This document shows positions 37,688-47,393 of a DNA stretch of 51,097 bases, one piece after another. A program made the position numbers and the translations under genes. Origin of the DNA: Pseudomonadota bacterium (GTDB taxonomy: Bacteria; Pseudomonadota; Alphaproteobacteria; Rhizobiales; Xanthobacteraceae); assembly GCA_023423415.1 (NCBI GenBank), contig JAFAFP010000005.1, positions 1 to 51,097 of the forward strand, written 5' to 3'. Position 1 is the first letter of the stretch. The number at the start of each line of letters is the position of its first letter. Below the pieces are notes generated by a model. The model saw only the letters and a list, made by a program, of their open reading frames with translations. It was not told where the DNA came from and searched no databases.

Positions 37688-40600
37688 ATGGCGATCTTCA
37701 CTGCCATCGGCGCCGTCGTGACGGCCGTCGGCACCTTCATTGGCGCCGCTGGTGCGATCGGCACGTTCATTCTGAACACTGCCGTCGGCGTTGGGTTGAA
37801 CCTGCTGGCAAAGCAGATCGCCGGCAAGCCGAAGCAAACGCAACAGGCAGGTCCCGGCTATAGCGTTCAAGGCAAGCTGACCAGCGGTGGCGACGTTCCG
37901 CGCTCGATCATTGCCGGATGGCGTGCGACAGCGGGATCGCTTGTGTATGCGAACACCTGGGGTGAGGCTGGCGGCACGCCAAATGCGTACCTGACGCAGG
38001 TCATTGCCCTCGCGGATTACCCGGTCAAAGGACTGGTTGGCCTGCATGTCAATGGCGAGAAGCGCACGATCCGCTGGGATCTGGAAACGGACCGCGGTTT
38101 CGTCGTCGATGGCTTTACACAGGACGAAAAGCGCCACCTCTGGATCAGGTTCTATGACGGCACCCAGACGGCGGCAGACCCGCTCTGCGTCAACAAGGTG
38201 TCCAGTGCAGCGCGACCGTACGAGGCAACGCGTGTTGGCGTGGGCGTGCCTTATGCCGTTGTCACCTCGCGCGTGAATGACGAGCTGTTTAGCGGGTTCC
38301 CGCAATACAAGTTCGTGCTGGATGGAGCGCGCTTTTACGATATCTCAAAAGACAGCACCGCTGGCGGCGACGGTCCGCAACGCTGGGACAACCCATCTAC
38401 CTGGGGTGGTGACGGCGATTATTTGCCGGCCGTTCAAGCGTACAATCTGAAGCGCGGTATCAGATACGCCGGTCAGTGGCTTTACGGCCTGCAGAAGATG
38501 ACAGCGCCGCGCCTGCCGGCGGCGAACTGGATTGCGCAGATTGCGAAGTGTCGGGCGGCGGTAGACGGCCCGAATGGTCTCGAGCCCCTCTATCGCGCGT
38601 CCGCCGAAATCTTCGTCAATAACGAGATCGCCGGGACCGTCGAGCAGTTTATGACCGCGTGCCAAGGCCGTATTGGTGAGACCGGCGGCTTCTACAAAAT
38701 GCACTGCGGCGCGCCGGAAGCACCGGTGATGTCGTTCACCGATGATGACATCATCTCGACGCAGGAGCAGAGCTTCACGCCGTTCTTCGGCTTGTCCGAC
38801 ACCATCAACGGCATCACCGCCAAGTATCCCGAGCCGGATGAGGGCTGGAACTACAAGGCCGCACCGCCGATCTATCGCACCGATCTGGAAGCACAGGCCG
38901 GCGGGCGGCGACTTCTTTCCGATGTTACGCTCGATCTGGTGCCGTATGCGCGCCAGGTCCAACAGCTCATGAAAGAAGCGCTGCAGGAAGCACAACGCGC
39001 GCGCCGGCACACCATTGTCCTGCCTCCTGAATTCTGGCCGCTCGAGCCGGGCGATATCGTCGCCTGGACATCGGTCCGAAACGGCTATGTAGCCAAGTGG
39101 TTCCGGGTTGATGGCGTAGTCGATCGCGCCGACCTCGACGTCATGGTGGACATCACCGAAGTCGATCCGGCCGACTACAATTTCAATCTTGAGACCGACT
39201 ACACCGCTCCGGTGATCGGACCCACCATCGTTGTTCGTCCCCCGGCACAGCCAATCGTCGATTTTGATGCGGTCCCTTACACAATCCGCGATGCAATTGG
39301 CCTTCCTCGTCGGCCTGGGATCCTGCTCAGTTGGGAGGTGCCCGAAGAAGTCGTCGATGTGATCGGTGTAGAGTTCAAGGCCCGGCTCGCGTCCGACCCT
39401 TCGGAGATCGTGAGCAACGGCCGCACGGACGACTTCGCGGCCGGAAGCGTCGCAATTTCGCAGAACCTGATTCCGAACACGAACTACCAAGTTGCTGGGC
39501 GTTACCTGCCGGGCAGTCCGCGCGAAACGGCGTGGTCGACTTGGATGCCAGTCACGACGCCCGATAATCGTTTCAGTCTGGAGGATTTTAACGCCGCCCT
39601 GCAGCATGAGTTGGACCAGAAAATCGGCCAGCTTCGGCGTGATCAGGAAGCGGCCAATCGGTTGCTGGCCTCGCTCATTGCGGAGTCAGACGCGGCGCGC
39701 GGCGACGACAAGGTCCAAAATAAGACCGAAATCATAAAGGTGCGCCAGGGGATCACGGCCGCTTATCGCAAGGAAATCCTTGCGTCAGTCGGGCCGGAGT
39801 CGGCGCTGGCGCAGGCGATCGAGGAGGTCTCTGCTGCCGTCGGCGGTGTTGAAGCCAGCCTGAAGGTGCGCTTCATCGCCGGCGTGACACCGGTCGGAGC
39901 ATTGGCTCAGTACGATGCCATTGCATCGGTCGAGAACGCATTGGCGGGCCTGAGCATCGTTGCCTACGACGACGGCATGGGCGGCGCGTATGGTCATGTT
40001 CACATTCGTGGCGATCGCTTCTTCGTCACCGATCCTTCAGCCGATGCTGTGCCAGTCGTCATTGTCGATACGATCGAGAACAAAATCTATCTAAATGGCG
40101 ACATCATCCTGCCGGGCTCGATCACGGTCGAGATGTTGAGTGCGGGAATCTTCACCGCGATCAATGCCAACATCACCAATCTGACCGTCGCGAATATCAA
40201 TTCGCACTATGCGATTTATAACGCTTTCAAGCGCCTCGCTGCTCCATTTTCAAGGAGTGTCACTGTTGATGGTTCTGGATCTGGCAGTCCCGGAGCAAGC
40301 GAGCGGAGAACGGGAACAATAACCGACATCGTTTACACCCCCCAATCTGGTTTGGCCGTAGTGCTTGGTTCGACCAAGTTTGATGGCGGCACGGACCCCG
40401 GCTTCGTTCCAAGCCCCGGTCTGACTTGTGAAGTGTATGTGCGCGTCAAAGATCAGGCCTCCAACATTCTCTCTTCCACCAAGATCGTCAACGTATCCGG
40501 GAGTGCGGCCCGTCCGCTCGTCCTGAACGGGCAAGTCTTCGCGGTTCCACCGATTGTCATAGAGATCCCAACCGCTGAGAACGTGACAGTGGAAGTTTAT

Positions 40601-40705
40601 TACGACGTTTGGGTCGGCGGCGTCGGCGGCGTTGGAAGCTCAACGTTCACTTGGCGTTGGACGCAAGCGAACCTTCTCTTTCTTGAACCTCAGGGCATCC
40701 TCTAG
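37688..40705 (+). CDS. Tail tip/host-specificity protein (lambda J-like, 1005 aa)
   Basis: A hydrophobic helix opens the protein (about residues 1-45), followed by VQGKLTSGGDVPRSIIAGWR and the J-type domains: YPVKGLVGLHVNGEKRTIRW, AEIFVNNEIAGTVEQFMTAC, IYRTDLEAQAGGRRLLSDVT, LEPGDIVAWTSVRNGYVAKW, then fibronectin-like and coiled parts and the trimer stem KIYLNGDIILPGSITVEMLS. The C-terminal about 170 residues after that stem should be the receptor-binding end. J-like proteins form the tip that contacts the host outer membrane. Confidence 0.88.
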   Translation: MAIFTAIGAVVTAVGTFIGAAGAIGTFILNTAVGVGLNLLAKQIAGKPKQTQQAGPGYSVQGKLTSGGDVPRSIIAGWRATAGSLVYANTWGEAGGTPNAYLTQVIALADYPVKGLVGLHVNGEKRTIRWDLETDRGFVVDGFTQDEKRHLWIRFYDGTQTAADPLCVNKVSSAARPYEATRVGVGVPYAVVTSRVNDELFSGFPQYKFVLDGARFYDISKDSTAGGDGPQRWDNPSTWGGDGDYLPAVQAYNLKRGIRYAGQWLYGLQKMTAPRLPAANWIAQIAKCRAAVDGPNGLEPLYRASAEIFVNNEIAGTVEQFMTACQGRIGETGGFYKMHCGAPEAPVMSFTDDDIISTQEQSFTPFFGLSDTINGITAKYPEPDEGWNYKAAPPIYRTDLEAQAGGRRLLSDVTLDLVPYARQVQQLMKEALQEAQRARRHTIVLPPEFWPLEPGDIVAWTSVRNGYVAKWFRVDGVVDRADLDVMVDITEVDPADYNFNLETDYTAPVIGPTIVVRPPAQPIVDFDAVPYTIRDAIGLPRRPGILLSWEVPEEVVDVIGVEFKARLASDPSEIVSNGRTDDFAAGSVAISQNLIPNTNYQVAGRYLPGSPRETAWSTWMPVTTPDNRFSLEDFNAALQHELDQKIGQLRRDQEAANRLLASLIAESDAARGDDKVQNKTEIIKVRQGITAAYRKEILASVGPESALAQAIEEVSAAVGGVEASLKVRFIAGVTPVGALAQYDAIASVENALAGLSIVAYDDGMGGAYGHVHIRGDRFFVTDPSADAVPVVIVDTIENKIYLNGDIILPGSITVEMLSAGIFTAINANITNLTVANINSHYAIYNAFKRLAAPFSRSVTVDGSGSGSPGASERRTGTITDIVYTPQSGLAVVLGSTKFDGGTDPGFVPSPGLTCEVYVRVKDQASNILSSTKIVNVSGSAARPLVLNGQVFAVPPIVIEIPTAENVTVEVYYDVWVGGVGGVGSSTFTWRWTQANLLFLEPQGIL

Positions 40706-42757
40706 ATGGCTTACGGTGATACATACAAAGTGGGTCTTGCGTCGCTCGACGGTGTTGATCCCAAGAAGATCAACGTGACCGGCGCGTTGCTGCTGGCGAA
40801 TGCAACGAAGGGCGACACCTTCGAATATGCCGCTCGCCGCGCGACCATCGCTGATGTGCCAGGCAACGGCACGATCATGCTCGAATTGCCGTGGCCGGAT
40901 TCGGCGTTCTCGAACGTCGAGTATCTGGTCATTCAAGATGCGCCGCAACGCAATCCCGCGCTGGCGGTAGCGCGCAATCTGCGCGATCAGTACGAGCGCC
41001 TACGCATTTTCGATCAGGCCAAACCTGTCCTCGGCATCAAGGCGTTTCGGGTCGATGCTCCGCCGCTCGATTATGCGGTGGATGACATGCTGGTCATTGG
41101 CTTTACGCCAACCGGCGTTTTTGCCAGTCGCACCAATGCGATTGCTCGTTGGACCGAAGAAGGCACATGGTTCATCACCGCGCCGGAATATGGCTGGCGC
41201 ATCATTTCGGAATCGGACTCGGCTGGCGCTGACACGATCCGCACGTGGGATGGTGCCGATTGGGTGATCAGTCAGGGCTTGCCCGGTGTCGATGCTGGCC
41301 TGTCCTACAAGTGGAGCACCGATACCGCCAACACTGATCCCGGCGCGGGATATATCAAGGGCAACGCCGCGCTGGCATCCATCACGGCGTTGCGGATCAG
41401 CAAAACCGATGCGAAGGCTTTTGCTCGCGCTGCGTTCCTTGCCACCTGGGACGACGCAACGGCGGCGGTGCGCGGCATCATCCAGATCCAGAAGAAGGGC
41501 GGCGGGGCCGACGCGATCTTCAACGTTACAGGCGCGCTGACCGACAATGGAACGTGGGACAGCATCGTCGTCGCTCACGTCCAGTCGTCGGGCACCTTTG
41601 CCAATGGCGATGACGTCATTGTCTCTTTCTCGCGCAGCGCCAATAACGGCGCGACCGGACCGGCGGTCGGTGCCACCTTCGTCTATTCGACGACGACGAC
41701 AGATGCCGATCCCGGCAACGGTGTGTTCCGCTTTAACGGGGCCGTCGGCTCTGCCACGAAGGCCTTCATCGACAACCTGGAGGCGGGCGGGGCGTCGGTT
41801 ACTACATGGCTGGACGCATTCGACGATCCGACCGCGACCGTCAAGGGCATGCTGTATGCGCGCGGTGTGACGTCGCAGACCGCCTTTGCGGTTTTTGCTG
41901 TGGTCGGAACCGTCGTCGATGGCACCGGCTACCGCAAGATTGACCTGATCCCGATCGCATCGGGCGGTACTTGGACCAACGGTCACACCTTTGCGCTATC
42001 TTTCTCGCCGTCAGGCAATAACGGCGCGAACGGCGCTGGCAATGCGAACGTGCCGGTGAATTTCGGCGCGGCGCGACGGCTCCTGGTGTCGGAAGACGCT
42101 GTGTCGGACATCGAGGCGTCGGGCATCACTGTGGATGCCAGCAACAACATCAGCGGCGTTGGTCAGATTTCATCCGGTCAGATCAATATAAGCGGCTTCG
42201 GAGCCTTCATCACGAATGCTGCACCGAGGGTTCAATTCATTGAGAGTGACGCTGCTGTAGATGAATCCCATTGGCGCTGGGTCGCAGACGGGGGGCAACT
42301 TCGGCTCGGTGCGCTAAACGACGCCAATACAACTGAAAGCATTGCTTTGCGTTTTATTCGGTCCGGCGCGACCGTTACCGCCGTCAATTTCCCGATCAAT
42401 CTGCAATTCAACGGCAACCAAGTCCTCTCCGTCACGCTCGGTGCAGCTCTTTCCGGCGGAGCCTGGACCACTTCATATTCCGCCGGCACCGTCAGCAGCG
42501 GCACGCTGACGCCCGCCATGACGAACCGCAACGTTCAGCACTACACGAACAACGGCGCTCACACACTCGCGCCGCCGACTACAGCCGGCTCGATCATCAT
42601 TGATTGCACCAACGGTGCGAGTGCTGGCGCTGTGACGCGATCCGGTTTCACAAAAGTCGATGGCGACGTGATGGCTACGACAAATGGCAAAAAATATCGC
42701 CACTTCATCACCGTCGGTGATGCTGGATCGCATTGCTATACGAAGGAGATGGCATGA
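40706..42757 (+). CDS. Tail fibre-like protein with duplicated domain (683 aa)
   Basis: Starts directly after the tip gene. The N-terminal about 190 residues include EGTWFITAPEYGWRIISESD, of the DUF2793 kind in tail proteins. Two related repeats of about 110-120 residues follow: YKWSTDTANTDPGAGYIKGN...DGDDVIVSFS-like and FVYSTTTTDADPGNGVFRFN...TFALSFSPSGNNG, each with WDDATAAVRG/FDDPTATVKG in the middle. The end has QINISGFGAF and a beta cap. It is likely a side fibre or a tip accessory. No chaperone follows that I can recognise. Confidence 0.75.
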   Translation: MAYGDTYKVGLASLDGVDPKKINVTGALLLANATKGDTFEYAARRATIADVPGNGTIMLELPWPDSAFSNVEYLVIQDAPQRNPALAVARNLRDQYERLRIFDQAKPVLGIKAFRVDAPPLDYAVDDMLVIGFTPTGVFASRTNAIARWTEEGTWFITAPEYGWRIISESDSAGADTIRTWDGADWVISQGLPGVDAGLSYKWSTDTANTDPGAGYIKGNAALASITALRISKTDAKAFARAAFLATWDDATAAVRGIIQIQKKGGGADAIFNVTGALTDNGTWDSIVVAHVQSSGTFANGDDVIVSFSRSANNGATGPAVGATFVYSTTTTDADPGNGVFRFNGAVGSATKAFIDNLEAGGASVTTWLDAFDDPTATVKGMLYARGVTSQTAFAVFAVVGTVVDGTGYRKIDLIPIASGGTWTNGHTFALSFSPSGNNGANGAGNANVPVNFGAARRLLVSEDAVSDIEASGITVDASNNISGVGQISSGQINISGFGAFITNAAPRVQFIESDAAVDESHWRWVADGGQLRLGALNDANTTESIALRFIRSGATVTAVNFPINLQFNGNQVLSVTLGAALSGGAWTTSYSAGTVSSGTLTPAMTNRNVQHYTNNGAHTLAPPTTAGSIIIDCTNGASAGAVTRSGFTKVDGDVMATTNGKKYRHFITVGDAGSHCYTKEMA

Positions 42758-43353
42758 ACATTATCGGATATGCAGTCGTCGATCTGACATCAAACACTAT
42801 CGTCGAGCGCCCTGGCGGACTGCCGTGTCGCGTGGCGCTTCAGTTCCCCTACGACGGTGGCGAATATGGGCCTTACACCATCGCGGGCACTGTCGATTTC
42901 GACAGGGCCGGACAGGTCGCGCCAGACGCCGCCAATCCGACACGCAAAATCCTCCCGCGAGTCTTGACCGATGAAGCGCCGACCGCTCCGCACACCGTCA
43001 CTGGCACGACCGAGACGATCGAAGAGGATCAGGTAACGGTGACGCGCACTTATGAGTTGCTGCCGGAGCCGGTCCCGCCGTTGGTTGCGCGCTGGCAATT
43101 CTTTCAGCGGCTCGCCGTGATGGGGATCATCACCGAACAGGAGGCTGAGGATGCTGTAACCGGGACGATCCCGGCTGCAATGCTGGCGCTGGTGAACCAG
43201 CTTCCGGAAGAACAAAGATTTCCGGCGCGGATGCTGCTGAAAGGGGCTGGCACCTTTGAACGCAATCACGTTCTGACTCCCGTGTTTGCCAGTCTGTACG
43301 ATTGGAGCGAGGTACAGACCGACGACTTCTTCCGCGCGGCGGCGTTGCTATGA
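42754..43353 (+). CDS. Hypothetical tail-region protein (199 aa)
   Basis: The ATG overlaps the fibre gene stop (ATGA). MNIIGYAVVDLTSNTIVERP begins a beta-rich half (VALQFPYDGGEYGPYTIAGT); the second half is helical (RWQFFQRLAVMGIITEQEAE, ALVNQLPEEQRFPARMLLKG) and resembles the short proteins after fibres that measure or cap the tip. Function unknown. Confidence 0.68.
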   Translation: MNIIGYAVVDLTSNTIVERPGGLPCRVALQFPYDGGEYGPYTIAGTVDFDRAGQVAPDAANPTRKILPRVLTDEAPTAPHTVTGTTETIEEDQVTVTRTYELLPEPVPPLVARWQFFQRLAVMGIITEQEAEDAVTGTIPAAMLALVNQLPEEQRFPARMLLKGAGTFERNHVLTPVFASLYDWSEVQTDDFFRAAALL

Positions 43354-43985
43354 CGTTTCCGTTCCCGGTGTTCTGTCCTGCCGCGCCGGTAAAGATCAGC
43401 CACGTCAACCACTCGTTCAGCGCGGTCGACGGAGCAAGCCGCACCTTTTCCGGCGTCGTTCCTGGCGATGCAGGCTTTTACGTCGTTGCTGTCGGTTCCC
43501 AACAATCAGGGACACCGTCGATCAGCAGCATAACGGCACGCGGCGTCGCGATGACGCTGATTGAAACCGTAACCAGCACAAACACGCGAATATCGCTTTA
43601 TGGCGTAAATCTTCCAGCCGGCTCGGCCGGCGATGTTGCTATTACATTCTCCGCGTCGCAGGTGCGCTGCGGTGTCGACATTTGGAAGCTGGAAAACCTT
43701 CAAAGCACTACAGCGACAGCAACCGCTAACGACAATACAAACCCTCTCAGTCAGAGTCTTGCAGTCCATGCCGGCGGCGTGGCGGTTGGTTTCGCAGTCA
43801 ACGCGACCAACGGAAGCACTATTTCGTGGAGCGGACTTGCACCGGATGGAACAACCGAGCCGGGCGAGTCGTCATATGTCTCGTTGGGCGCTTCGATTGG
43901 CCCGATCGATGCTCAAACCCTAGCAATCACCGCGACCCCGACCACATTCTCTTTGGGTGTGATGGTCCTCGCTGCGTTCCGTTAG
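43350..43985 (+). CDS. Hypothetical beta-sandwich tail protein (211 aa)
   Basis: The ATG overlaps the previous stop. MTFPFPVFCPAAPVKISHVN is followed by Ser/Thr/Gly-rich strands (FSGVVPGDAGFYVVAVGSQQ, TNTRISLYGVNLPAGSAGDV, VAVGFAVNATNGSTISWSG), a jelly-roll or Ig pattern typical of surface or fibre-tip proteins. It may be part of the adsorption apparatus. Function unknown. Confidence 0.65.
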   Translation: MTFPFPVFCPAAPVKISHVNHSFSAVDGASRTFSGVVPGDAGFYVVAVGSQQSGTPSISSITARGVAMTLIETVTSTNTRISLYGVNLPAGSAGDVAITFSASQVRCGVDIWKLENLQSTTATATANDNTNPLSQSLAVHAGGVAVGFAVNATNGSTISWSGLAPDGTTEPGESSYVSLGASIGPIDAQTLAITATPTTFSLGVMVLAAFR

Positions 43986-44029
43986 TTACGATGGTTGCGT
44001 TCGCCGCCCCGCAGGGGTAGATCATAGGC

Positions 44030-44449
44030 ATGACCGTCACGGAACTCCGCATCGCCCTTGGTGGCAAAGGCGACCTTCAAGTCGTCTACGATGGTCAGTG
44101 TCCGTTTTGCACCCAATATGTGAAACTGATGCAGTTGCGAAAGGCTGTCGGCTCGGTCGACCTAATCGATGCACGCTCGCCCGGTGTGCAGGCGAAGATC
44201 AAGACTGCGCTGGATCTGAATCTAAACGACGGAATGATGGCCCTTTACGGCAACCGCTATTACTATGGAGCCGACGCGATCCACTTCCTAGCCACGATGA
44301 CGAGCAAGTCGAACGCCTGGAATAAGGCGATGGCAATCTTCTTTCAGAACCAGACCATTGCGGGCGTATTATATCCAGTTTTGAAGCTAGGTCGAAGGGG
44401 CGCGCTATTCCTGCTCGGGCGCAAGCCGATTACTGACGCATCATCTTGA
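44030..44449 (+). CDS. DCC-family thiol-disulfide oxidoreductase (DUF393)
   Basis: A 139-residue protein. VVYDGQCPFCTQYVKLMQLR holds the DxxCxxC site (Asp21, Cys24, Cys27), then DLIDARSPGVQAKIKTALDL and GNRYYYGADAIHFLATM, and the final LGRRGALFLLGRKP. DCC1-like proteins have a thioredoxin-type fold and are often encoded beside HTTM membrane proteins in cells. Here the neighbour is exactly such a gene, convergent and overlapping by 20 bases. Not needed for virion building: probably cargo. Confidence 0.85.
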   Translation: MTVTELRIALGGKGDLQVVYDGQCPFCTQYVKLMQLRKAVGSVDLIDARSPGVQAKIKTALDLNLNDGMMALYGNRYYYGADAIHFLATMTSKSNAWNKAMAIFFQNQTIAGVLYPVLKLGRRGALFLLGRKPITDASS

Positions 44450-46100
44450 CCGCTTCATCGTGGGTTTTCGGTAGCGGAACTTCGATGACCTTTTCGTCGC
44501 CGACGCGGCGCGTTTGAACCCCTTGGTCGCCGACACTCATGCAATCGGAAGAAATGACGAAGCGATACTTCTGAATCTTTGTTTTATCGAGACGCCTAAA
44601 TTCGTCGAACTTGAAAATGTTCGACCAAATATGATGCGGAAATATATCGTAATTAATCCGACCATCCGCATGGGCATTCTGCAGAACGTACAGGTGGTGC
44701 GCCAAAAAGAAGTTATTCAGTCCACGGAGTTGCTGTTCGTCCCACCGCCCCCGTGGGCGATCCGCAACCGGCAACAGACAATTGTTGCCCTTCCGCATGA
44801 TCTCGTAGTGCTTGGTCGTCCCGACAGTTCGCGTCGCGAAGCCCGGCGCTGATAGCCAGTTGTAATCTCCTTGATAAAATCTGCCAGATGCGCCACCGAA
44901 GTAATTGGTCGGCACCCTGTATGCTTTCCCGTCCTCTGTAATCGCGAGTATCCGCGACCAAGTGAAAGAGCCGGTCTCATACCATCCGAGCCAAGCCACC
45001 GAGAAAAATAGGTTCGCAGCTAGCAAGTATCCGGCCAGCGCTATTCCGCGCCACCATGTCAAAAATTTCTCATCGATGAACCGCAGAGCGTAGGCTAGTG
45101 CGGAGTTTAGAATGATCCACTTCCAAAAGAAGATACCCGTTACCAGCCAGATTCCGATGTGCTGCACGTCATAGACGAGACAGGTGACGCGCATTGTCCA
45201 GATGCGCCAGATTGCAAAGATCGCCGCAAGCTGCGTTCCAAGGACGAAAGTGTTGAGGATGATATTGGCGGCCGGCGTGTGCGCGACATGCAGGAACGTC
45301 GGAAGCGCCCAATCCGGCGGGACGAAGGGGACGTGACCTGTAAGCAGATTAGCTAAAAGCGTATAGCTCGTCTGGTTTTCGAGAAGCCATGACAGCGGGC
45401 CACCATCGAGCAAAACCTTGCGCATACCGGAAAAGAAATAATTCGCGAAGTGGCATGCGGTCAGAGCGAGCAGAAGGAAATCGACGGCTTCGTCCGTTGA
45501 ACGCCTCGTCAATCCGATGCCCGCGCTGACCCGCTGAAATACCTGGAGCATCAGCAGCCCGATAATCAGGACAGTGCCGAATTCGAGCACAACCATCATA
45601 TCCGTAGCGCTCGCCGGCACCCAACGTATCTCTTTCAGCCAATCGGCCTGCCAGAACATCAAAGAGAAGACGACGATCGAAAACGAGGGCCGCCACAGCG
45701 CGAGAGCGCAAGCGAATAAAGTTAAGACGCGGGAGGAATTAAATAGCGTCAAGAACTCGGCAGCATGTGTCGTGAGCGGGACAACAGTCGGAGAGTAAGC
45801 TGAGAAGTAGAATGCGAACAGTACGGTCAGCGTGCGTAACACCACCCGGGACGCAGGGGTCAAATCACTAGATTTCACCCAAGAAAAAGCCAGCGCGATC
45901 AGCCAAACGACGGATAGAGCGAGCCACCCCTGGTGAACCTCAATCCATTTCCGTGAAAATACATCGCGGACGGTCCACGCGAAAAATGCGAGCGGGAACA
46001 GCGGAAACAGCACGTCCAGAACGGACTGCCGCTCCACCAAAAACTGGTCAATCGTTGCTTTTAGACCGGCAGGCTTGCTCGCGGCGGCGGTCGCGTCCAT
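44430..46100 (-). CDS. HTTM-type polytopic membrane protein (gamma-carboxylase-like)
   Basis: A 556-residue membrane protein with about ten spans in the first 390 residues, and a soluble C-terminal domain of about 165 residues. HFANYFFSGMRKVLLDGGPL and SWLLENQTSYTLLANLL match the core of HTTM (horizontally transferred transmembrane) proteins, bacterial relatives of vitamin K-dependent gamma-carboxylase. Whether it carboxylates anything is unknown. The ATG at 46100 is preceded by GGGGGAGGGG; a TTG upstream is the alternative. It is leftward among rightward lysis genes, so it probably has its own promoter and is expressed in the lysogen. Confidence 0.78.
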   Translation of the reverse strand: MDATAAASKPAGLKATIDQFLVERQSVLDVLFPLFPLAFFAWTVRDVFSRKWIEVHQGWLALSVVWLIALAFSWVKSSDLTPASRVVLRTLTVLFAFYFSAYSPTVVPLTTHAAEFLTLFNSSRVLTLFACALALWRPSFSIVVFSLMFWQADWLKEIRWVPASATDMMVVLEFGTVLIIGLLMLQVFQRVSAGIGLTRRSTDEAVDFLLLALTACHFANYFFSGMRKVLLDGGPLSWLLENQTSYTLLANLLTGHVPFVPPDWALPTFLHVAHTPAANIILNTFVLGTQLAAIFAIWRIWTMRVTCLVYDVQHIGIWLVTGIFFWKWIILNSALAYALRFIDEKFLTWWRGIALAGYLLAANLFFSVAWLGWYETGSFTWSRILAITEDGKAYRVPTNYFGGASGRFYQGDYNWLSAPGFATRTVGTTKHYEIMRKGNNCLLPVADRPRGRWDEQQLRGLNNFFLAHHLYVLQNAHADGRINYDIFPHHIWSNIFKFDEFRRLDKTKIQKYRFVISSDCMSVGDQGVQTRRVGDEKVIEVPLPKTHDEAVKMMRQ

Positions 46101-46229
46101 CCCCTCCCCCAAATTTTGAGGAAATTGCTACCACCCGAGGTTGGGCGCGGCAAGGTGCGGCAGTAGGGGCTGTGCAGAAGGCCAAAGTTCATCGCCTAGG
46201 AAAAAATCCGCAACGAAGTGAGGTTGATA

Positions 46230-46733
46230 ATGCTGCGATCTCTCGCAGCCGCGCTGGCGCTTGCTGGCGTGGTCATGACTTTGTCTGGTGATGAGGCGTC
46301 TGCTCGGCAGGCCTGCGCCGTCACCGACACCAATCCTTGCTCTGCACCGTCTGGACCGTGGAACGTCCACGCGCAGCGCGGCACGATTCATGGATACGCG
46401 AGGTCCTCGACCGCCCGGTCATGCCTGACTGGGCAGACGAGGGCGGTCCTGGACCGTCTGGAGGCCCGCGTGGGCAAAGTGTCGATCATCTCGACGTGCA
46501 GACCGGGCTCTGTGATCGCCGGGACTCGCCGGCCGTCCTATCACCGCTATGGCATGGCGGTGGATTTCAAGACGCCCCGCAAGGCTGAAGCGGTGGCCTT
46601 CCTGCGGACGCAGCGCGTGTTCGTCATGACGTACTCGACCCACAAACACATTCACTTCAACACCGGCCAATCGGGCGTGAAGCTCGGGGCCAATGGCTAT
46701 GGCCGGAGCGTATCGGCCCGGCGCCGCCGCTAA
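46230..46733 (+). CDS. Exported M15 (D-Ala-type) peptidoglycan peptidase, endolysin
   Basis: A 167-residue protein with an N-terminal signal sequence (MLRSLAAALALAGVVMTLSG, cut or held near ASARQ). The zinc site is SYHRYGMAVDF (His105, Asp112) and HIHF (His140-x-His142), the S-x-H-x6-D and H-x-H pair of the M15 family. It should cleave peptide stems of peptidoglycan. The ATG at 46230 follows GTGAGG; an upstream GTG at 46218 is less likely. The signal sequence means it can cross the inner membrane without a holin pore. Confidence 0.82.
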   Translation: MLRSLAAALALAGVVMTLSGDEASARQACAVTDTNPCSAPSGPWNVHAQRGTIHGYARSSTARSCLTGQTRAVLDRLEARVGKVSIISTCRPGSVIAGTRRPSYHRYGMAVDFKTPRKAEAVAFLRTQRVFVMTYSTHKHIHFNTGQSGVKLGANGYGRSVSARRRR

Positions 46734-46754
46734 TCAATCTCACAGGACATCGAT

Positions 46755-47369
46755 ATGCTTGGACACGGGATGCTCGCCCGGCGGTGGCCGCGCGCGCCGC
46801 ACGGACTCATTGACGCTATCGTGGCAGCAGCTCCGGTTGTGCTGAAGAAGCGCAAGATCAACGCGCCGCTCCGGCTGGCTCATTTTATGGCGCAGGTCAG
46901 CCACGAGTGCGGCGGCGGCACCGTGACCGAAGAGAACCTTCGCTATTCGGCCGCCCGCATGTGCCAGGTCTGGCCGTCCCGCTTTCGCTCTATCGCGGCC
47001 GCACAGCCGTTTGCATTCAATCCGAAGGCGCTGGCGAACAAGGTCTACAACGGCCGCATGGGCAACCGCGATGGCTCGGATGACGGCTGGAATTATCGCG
47101 GGCGCGGCCTGATCCAGATCACCGGACGGGACGGATATGCGCAGGTCGGCATGGTCGCGGGCCTGCCGCTGGTCGCCAATCCTGCAATGGCCAATGATCT
47201 GAAGACCGTCCTCGAGGTCGCGGCGGCCTTCTGGACATGGAAGGGCCTCAACGCCATCGCCGACACGGACAATCTGACGGCCGTCACCAAGAAGGTTAAC
47301 GGCGGCACGAACGGCCTTGCCGATCGCAGAGCGTGGCTTGCGCGCTGGAAAGCCGAACTCGGCATCTGA
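46755..47369 (+). CDS. Glycoside hydrolase family 19 endolysin
   Basis: A 204-residue GH19 (chitinase/lysozyme) domain. FMAQVSHECGGGTVTEENLR includes the catalytic Glu51 and a second Glu near 59-60; YNGRMGNRD, GWNYRGRGLIQITGRDGY and the Trp-rich end (AAFWTWKGLNAIAD) are family hallmarks. It cuts the sugar chains of peptidoglycan. It lacks a signal sequence and so needs a holin. Starts 21 bases after the M15 gene, giving the phage two wall-degrading enzymes. Confidence 0.9.
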   Translation: MLGHGMLARRWPRAPHGLIDAIVAAAPVVLKKRKINAPLRLAHFMAQVSHECGGGTVTEENLRYSAARMCQVWPSRFRSIAAAQPFAFNPKALANKVYNGRMGNRDGSDDGWNYRGRGLIQITGRDGYAQVGMVAGLPLVANPAMANDLKTVLEVAAAFWTWKGLNAIADTDNLTAVTKKVNGGTNGLADRRAWLARWKAELGI

Positions 47370-47393
47370 TCCTTACATCATTGGAGATTTATC

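Noticed and set aside
38345..39607. A 420-codon minus-strand frame inside the tip gene
   Set aside because: It is an antisense shadow of a clear J-like protein with Arg/His-rich translation. The minus frame at 41000-41986 is the same case inside the fibre gene.
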